Origin: PALSA-894 sp049698215
GTDB taxonomy: Bacteria; Pseudomonadota; Alphaproteobacteria; Rhizobiales; Xanthobacteraceae
Reading direction: 5' to 3'
Length of the DNA: 9,538 bases
Assembly (NCBI GenBank): GCA_049698215.1
Contig: JBAVXH010000329.1
Span: 1 to 9,538, forward strand
Part shown: one piece after another, positions 6,431 through 9,538 of the stretch
Numbering within the stretch: the first letter of the stretch is position 1
Layout of the letters: the number at the start of each line of letters is the position of its first letter
Translations under genes and position numbers: made by a program
Notes under the pieces: model-generated
Database searches by the model: none
What the model was told of the DNA's origin: nothing
What the model saw: only the letters and a program-made list of their open reading frames with translations

Positions 6431-7402
6431 TCAGGCTACCACCGGCGTTCCGCCCGCCAGCACGGTCTGCATCCACGGCCGGTCGATGTTCTGCCCCGAC
6501 ACGATCACGGCGACGTGCTTGCCCTGCAGCGCCGAGCGCTCGCGCATCAGCGCCGCGAACGCGATGGCGCCCGCGCCTTCGGCGAGCGTGTGCGTTTCCG
6601 AATAGAGGATGCGGATCGCCTCGGCGACTTCGTCATCGCTGACCTCGACCAACCGCTCCATGCCGGCCTGCATGATCGCCAGCGCCTCCTCGTCGGGCAC
6701 GCGCACCGCGACGCCGTCCGCGAAGGTGAACGCCGAGTTGGTCGGCACCGGCCGGCCCGCATCGAGCGAGAGGCGGTAGGTGTTGGCGCGGTCCGAGATC
6801 ACGCCGATCACGCGCGCCTTGCATTTGAGCGCATCGCGCGCCGCGATCACGCCGCAGACGCCGGAGCCGAGCCCGATCGGCACATACACCGCGTCAAGCT
6901 CCGGCTCGGCGGTGAACAGCTCGTAGGCGTAGGTCGCGACGCCGAGCACCAGATCGCGGTCGAACGACTTGCCGTACTCGTAGCCGCGCTCCGCCGCGAT
7001 CTCGACCGCGCGCTCGCGCGCCTCGTCGAAGTCGCGGCCATGATCGATCAGCTCGGCGCCGAACGCCTTCATGGCGGCGTTCTTCTCCGTCGAATTGCCG
7101 AACGGCGCCACGACCGTGCAGGCGACGCCGGCACGCGCACACGCGAAAGCCAGCGACTGGCCGTGATTGCCGCGCGTCGCCGTGATCACGCCCTTCACGT
7201 GCGGGCGCTCGCGCTTCAGCCGCTCCGCATAGACGAGCCCACCGCGCACCTTAAAGGCGCCGGTCGGCGTGTGGTTCTCGTGCTTGAGTACGACGTCGAC
7301 GCCGGTGCGGGCCTTGAGCAGCGGCCACGCATATTGCGGCGTCGGCGGCATCGCGGCGTGCACGATTTTGCAAGCGGCTTCGAGGTCGGCGACCGTGAAC
7401 AT
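6431..7402 (-). CDS. PLP-dependent serine/threonine dehydratase family enzyme
   Basis: 323 residues, fold-type II PLP enzyme of the threonine/serine dehydratase group; the expected chemistry is dehydration or deamination of a beta-hydroxy amino acid to a 2-oxoacid. Visible features are the PLP-lysine motif HTPTGAFKVRGG (Lys51 in this numbering), TRGNHGQS (76-83), the phosphate-binding glycine loop GLGSGVCG (177-184) and a late VSGQN. There is no C-terminal ACT domain, so it is not a feedback-inhibited biosynthetic IlvA. The substitutions TGAFK for TGSFK, TRGNH for SAGNH and SGQN for SGGN set it apart from textbook threonine dehydratase. A phenylserine-, hydroxyectoine-degradation- or serine-type dehydratase is possible, and I cannot decide. 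ATG at 7402 is preferred over GTG at 7405 because AAGGA lies 5 bases before it. It is downstream of the DUF1194 gene on the same strand, with a repeat in the gap. Confidence 0.88.
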   Translation of the reverse strand: MFTVADLEAACKIVHAAMPPTPQYAWPLLKARTGVDVVLKHENHTPTGAFKVRGGLVYAERLKRERPHVKGVITATRGNHGQSLAFACARAGVACTVVAPFGNSTEKNAAMKAFGAELIDHGRDFDEARERAVEIAAERGYEYGKSFDRDLVLGVATYAYELFTAEPELDAVYVPIGLGSGVCGVIAARDALKCKARVIGVISDRANTYRLSLDAGRPVPTNSAFTFADGVAVRVPDEEALAIMQAGMERLVEVSDDEVAEAIRILYSETHTLAEGAGAIAFAALMRERSALQGKHVAVIVSGQNIDRPWMQTVLAGGTPVVA

Positions 7403-7412
7403 CACGTTCCTT

Positions 7413-7519
7413 CGTCATCGCCCGCGAAGGCGGACGATCCAGTAAACACGGACGGATCGTATCAAACCAATTCTATTCGGTGATTACCGGGTGCCCCGCC
7501 TTCGCGGGGCACGACGACG
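7413..7519. repeat. Paired inverted repeat between the DUF1194 and dehydratase genes
   Basis: The left arm (7413-7444, CGTCATCGCCCGCGAAGG...GATCCAGTA) and the right arm (7481-7519) are imperfect inverse copies. The right arm contains a perfect 9-base hairpin, GTGCCCCGC-CTTC-GCGGGGCAC (7491-7512). The pattern is close to the 6348-6426 element (same GCGAAxGCGG core) but is a distinct variant. The left arm ends about 11 bases from the dehydratase start codon, so it overlaps the leader and comes close to its ribosome-binding site. The middle (7445-7480) is AT-richer, with no gene. Confidence 0.8.
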
Positions 7520-7534
7520 GGAGATGGTCGCGAC

Positions 7535-8275
7535 CTACCTCATCACCACCGGCTTCTCCGGCTCGACCCACGCGATCTCGGCGATCATCTTCTTCACGAT
7601 CGCCTGGCCGAACGAGTTGTGGTTCTCCGCCACCATGACGAACGAGCCGGGGCCGCCGGTCACGTTGTTGCGGTAATAGTTGTCGAGCCCGCCGGGCGGA
7701 TTGGTGTGCTCGGGATTCCACGGCAGCGGCGTTTCGCTCAGGATCACCAGCCCGTTGATGGTGACGCCCTTCGCCAGGATCTCGTCGCGCACCGAGTTGA
7801 TGTCGCGTCCCGAATTGTTGGTGCCGTCGCCCGACACGTCGATGGTGCGGCGCGGCGCCTCGAACGGTGCGTTGTTCAGGTGCTGCATCGAGAATTCGAG
7901 CCCCGCGCTGATCGAGGTGCGGTCCGCAAACGAGCGCGGCAGCTCCAGCATCTGGTCGCCGATCTTGCGCGCCGAGGCGAGGTCGCTGACGATCGTCCAG
8001 TCGATGACCAGCTTCTGCGAGGTCGCGCCCGACCATTCGATGAAGCAGATCGCGATGCGTCCATGCGGTCCCGACCTGATCGCTTCGATCACGCGCGGGT
8101 TGGAGAGCGCCGCCGCATAGCCCTCGCGCTGCAATTGGAATTTTCGCGTGTCGACGCTGCGCGACACGTCCGAGGCGAGCACCAGCAGCAAATCGACCTG
8201 CTCGGCCGCACGCGCGGCGCCGCAGAGCGTCAGGCTGGCCGCAACCGCAAGGACGGTCCGCACAAGACATCTCAT
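7535..8275 (-). CDS. Secreted DUF1194 / von Willebrand A-like protein
   Basis: 246 residues. A signal peptide (MRCLVRTVLAVAASLTLCGAARA, cleavage near residue 23-24) indicates export. The mature protein begins EQVDLLLVLASDVSRSVD, where DVSRS (36-40) fits the DxSxS MIDAS metal-binding motif of VWA domains. Downstream ADRTSISAGL and IDVSGDGTNNSG supply the usual Thr and Asp MIDAS partners. The sequence NGLVILSETPLPWNPEHTNPPGGLDNYYRNNVTGGPGSFV is typical of DUF1194 proteins, whose role is unknown; they are alphaproteobacterial periplasmic proteins. ATG at 8275 is chosen because GGAGG lies 5-6 bases upstream and the signal peptide starts there. A longer frame to 8377 adds 34 charged residues that would bury the signal peptide. 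The gene is divergent from the membrane/regulator cassette. Confidence 0.88.
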   Translation of the reverse strand: MRCLVRTVLAVAASLTLCGAARAAEQVDLLLVLASDVSRSVDTRKFQLQREGYAAALSNPRVIEAIRSGPHGRIAICFIEWSGATSQKLVIDWTIVSDLASARKIGDQMLELPRSFADRTSISAGLEFSMQHLNNAPFEAPRRTIDVSGDGTNNSGRDINSVRDEILAKGVTINGLVILSETPLPWNPEHTNPPGGLDNYYRNNVTGGPGSFVMVAENHNSFGQAIVKKMIAEIAWVEPEKPVVMR

Positions 8276-8382
8276 GGAGTCCTCCCGTTCAGGCGCCCGG
8301 CGGCGATCGGAGACAACCCTAGCCGATTCCGGCGGTTCCTGACATTCCGGTTGTGAATGGCGGGTCCTCGCGCGCAAGTGCC

Positions 8383-8411
8383 TTGATTTGGTCTACATCC
8401 CGGTGTACTTT
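8383..8411 (+). promoter_or_regulatory. Candidate promoter for the membrane-protein/regulator operon
   Basis: TTGATT (8383-8388) and TACTTT (8406-8411) are separated by 17 bases, giving a start point near 8418 and a leader of about 20 bases. The -10 box overlaps the 17-base palindrome at 8407-8423, as expected for a repressed promoter. Confidence 0.5.
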
Positions 8412-8423
8412 GCATTGTAAAGT
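8407..8423. promoter_or_regulatory. Operator-like palindrome, site 1
   Basis: ACTTTGCATTGTAAAGT is a 17-base imperfect palindrome with 7-base arms (ACTTTGC / GTAAAGT, one mismatch) around ATT. It is notably AT-rich against its surroundings and overlaps the likely -10 box and start point of the downstream gene. Its inverse complement recurs at 9437-9453 with one difference. The natural candidate binder is the winged-helix protein encoded in between (inference). Confidence 0.65.
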
Positions 8424-8438
8424 AAAGCACGGGCGCTG

Positions 8439-9053
8439 ATGCGAGACCTCGAACGGGCTTTGGCGGACATCACGGCAATCCGCAGCCAGCTGGCGCGCGG
8501 CACCCAGTTCCGCGGCTACGGCCCGGCCACGATGGCGGCGACCGGGGTGCTGGCGCTCACCGCCGCACTGTTGCAGGTGCTGTATCTGCCCAACCCGGCC
8601 GTGGCGCCGCTGGGCTATCTCGCGCTGTGGAGCGGGATGGCTGTGCTCGCCGTGATCATCGCCGGCGCCGAGATGATCGCGCGCTCGCGGCGCGAGCACG
8701 GCGGCCTTGCCGACGAGATGCTGTACACGGCGGTCGAGCAATACATTCCGGCGGGCGTCGCCGGGATGCTGCTCACGGTCGTCGTCCATCGCTACGTGGA
8801 CGGCGCGCTGCCGCTCTTGCCGGGTCTATGGCAGATCATCTTCAGTCTCGGCGTGTTTGCCTCGTACCGGTCGCTGCCGCACGGCATGTTTGCGGTGGGG
8901 ATGTGGTATCTGGCGGCAGGCCTCGCGTCGCTCGCGCTGGCGAACGCCGCGCCGTTGTCTCCGCTGGCGATGGCGGTTCCATTCAGCATCGGCCAGTTCC
9001 TCATGGCGTTCGTTCTCTATCGCGCCACCGGAGGCGACGATGGCGAAGACTAA
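8439..9053 (+). CDS. Six-helix integral membrane protein, function unknown
   Basis: 204 residues. A short, charged, predicted cytoplasmic helix (MRDLERALADITAIRSQLARG, about 1-21) precedes about six hydrophobic segments, near 30-50, 57-80, 103-117, 123-143, 148-169 and 174-194. A cytoplasmic-type loop (ARSRREHGGLADEM) lies between segments 2 and 3, and the tail GGDDGED is acidic. I recognise no enzymatic or transporter motif. Its gene overlaps the regulator start by 14 bases, so the two are probably translationally coupled. Membrane proteins paired this way with small winged-helix regulators often act as partner or sensor, but no function can be assigned. ATG at 8439 is used although the ribosome-binding site is weak (GGGCG just upstream). 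The promoter in front carries the palindromic site 1. Confidence 0.85.
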   Translation: MRDLERALADITAIRSQLARGTQFRGYGPATMAATGVLALTAALLQVLYLPNPAVAPLGYLALWSGMAVLAVIIAGAEMIARSRREHGGLADEMLYTAVEQYIPAGVAGMLLTVVVHRYVDGALPLLPGLWQIIFSLGVFASYRSLPHGMFAVGMWYLAAGLASLALANAAPLSPLAMAVPFSIGQFLMAFVLYRATGGDDGED

Positions 9054-9420
9054 GAGCGAGCAGGGACGCTTTGCCTACGAGGGGCTCGATCGCGTCATCC
9101 ACGAGAAGGCGCGGCTCTCGGTGCTGACCTCGCTGGTCGCCCATCCGAAGGGGCTGGTGTTCGGCGACCTCAAGCAGATGTGCGGGCTGACCGACGGCAA
9201 TCTGTCGCGTCACCTGCAGGTCCTGCAGGAGGCGGGCCTGGTCGCGATCGAGAAGGGTTACGACCACAACCGGCCGCAGACCGTGGTGCGCCTCACGCCC
9301 GATGGGCGGGTGCGCTATCTGGAGTATCTCGAAGTGCTCGAACAGGTCGTGCGCGACGCCGCGAGCGCCGCGAAGGGCGCGGGCGCGATGGCGGCCTTCC
9401 GGAAACTGAAGCCAGCCTAA
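9040..9420 (+). CDS. Winged-helix transcriptional regulator
   Basis: A 126-residue winged helix-turn-helix protein of the small MarR/ArsR-like type (resembling the HTH_34-type winged-helix DNA-binding family). DRVIHEKARLSVLTSLVAHPKGLVFGDLKQMCG forms helices 1-2. LTDGNLSRHLQVLQEAGLV (50-68) is the turn and recognition helix. IEKGYDHNRPQTVVRLTPDGR (70-90) is the wing, followed by a C-terminal dimerisation-type helix. There is no obvious ligand-binding domain or cysteine cluster. ATG at 9040 has GGAGG (9030-9034) 5 bases upstream, inside the end of the membrane-protein gene. Palindromes matching each other lie before the operon (8407-8423) and just after this gene (9437-9453), so autorepression and control of the downstream prenyltransferase are likely (inference). 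Confidence 0.9.
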   Translation: MAKTKSEQGRFAYEGLDRVIHEKARLSVLTSLVAHPKGLVFGDLKQMCGLTDGNLSRHLQVLQEAGLVAIEKGYDHNRPQTVVRLTPDGRVRYLEYLEVLEQVVRDAASAAKGAGAMAAFRKLKPA

Positions 9421-9436
9421 AAAAATTTGCAGGGAC

Positions 9437-9453
9437 ACTTTACAATGCAAAAT
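9437..9453. promoter_or_regulatory. Operator-like palindrome, site 2, over the uppS-like start codon
   Basis: ACTTTACAATGCAAAAT matches the inverse complement of site 1 at 16 of 17 positions. Matching continues into the next bases (TAC). It lies between the regulator stop (9420) and the prenyltransferase, and the ATG at 9445-9447 is inside it. I found no well-spaced promoter boxes here. It may be an internal operator, or a leftover of an ancestral promoter. Confidence 0.6.
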
Positions 9454-9538
9454 ACTCTCGAACGACAAGCTAGCGGCCTGCACGTCGCGATCATCATGGA
9501 CGGCAATGGCCGCTGGGCGGAGCGCCGCGACCTGCCGC
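9445..9538 (+). CDS. uppS: UppS-type cis-prenyltransferase (isoprenyl transferase), N-terminal part
   Basis: Only 31 codons are visible before the window ends. LHVAIIMDGNGRWAERRDLP (12-31) is the hallmark start of undecaprenyl/decaprenyl diphosphate synthases, with catalytic Asp19 in MDGNGRWA. The enzyme extends farnesyl diphosphate with isopentenyl diphosphate to make the lipid carrier for peptidoglycan and other envelope polymers, in the cytoplasm at the membrane. ATG at 9445 follows AGGGA (9431-9435) by 9 bases, and the gene begins 24 bases after the regulator, suggesting co-transcription. The main uppS of Alphaproteobacteria usually sits between frr and cdsA. Neither is visible here, so this may be a second, accessory copy (inference from location). 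Confidence 0.85.
   Translation, partial: MQNTLERQASGLHVAIIMDGNGRWAERRDLP

Noticed and set aside
4927..6642. 571-codon plus-strand open frame spanning the cupin and HtrA-like genes
   Set aside because: It runs antisense to the cupin and out of frame with the HtrA-like gene; low-complexity Arg/Ala/Gly translation.
6348..7519. CRISPR array
   Set aside because: The repeated units are inverted hairpin pairs with irregular spacing and only two copies per locus; there are no regular direct repeats with spacers and no cas genes.

Overview
Organism. The DNA is GC-rich throughout, with strong G/C preference at third codon positions. Proteins with an alphaproteobacterial look (ScoA/ScoB, a secreted DUF1194 protein, an UppS-like prenyltransferase) are separated by short composite inverted repeats resembling those scattered through intergenic DNA of Hyphomicrobiales (Bradyrhizobium / Rhodopseudomonas / Xanthobacteraceae-like genomes). 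The window looks like an ordinary chromosomal segment. I see no phage, transposase, tRNA, rRNA or CRISPR. Layout. (1) 1-331, minus: N-terminus of an AsmA-family envelope protein, cut by the window edge. (2) 460-1908, minus: the two subunits of succinyl-CoA:3-ketoacid CoA-transferase, scoA then scoB, with a palindromic repeat wedged between them. (3) 2131-4648, plus: a small ABM-like protein ending in a poly-lysine tail, then a UvrD/Rep-type helicase. (4) 4675-4785: a long nested inverted repeat. (5) 4822-6340: a secreted cupin (minus) and, divergently, a trypsin-fold/PDZ protein of HtrA shape in which all three catalytic positions are substituted. (6) 6348-6426: paired hairpins in the convergent gap. 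(7) 6431-8275, minus: a secreted DUF1194/VWA protein and a PLP-dependent serine/threonine-type dehydratase, separated by another paired repeat. (8) 8383-9538, plus: a six-helix membrane protein, an overlapping winged-helix regulator and the start of an UppS-type cis-prenyltransferase. How the genes work together. Most units are independent housekeeping or accessory functions. The most suggestive unit is the last. The membrane-protein and regulator genes overlap by 14 bases and uppS starts 24 bases later, so the three probably form an operon. A 17-base imperfect palindrome, ACTTTGCATTGTAAAGT, overlaps a likely promoter in front of the first gene. It recurs (inverse complement, 16 of 17 bases) over the start codon of the uppS-like gene. 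This looks like an autoregulated operator pair belonging to the winged-helix protein, linking a membrane protein of unknown function to polyprenyl-phosphate (cell-envelope carrier lipid) synthesis. This is inference from sequence symmetry. Second in interest is the conserved-looking HtrA-like pseudoprotease.
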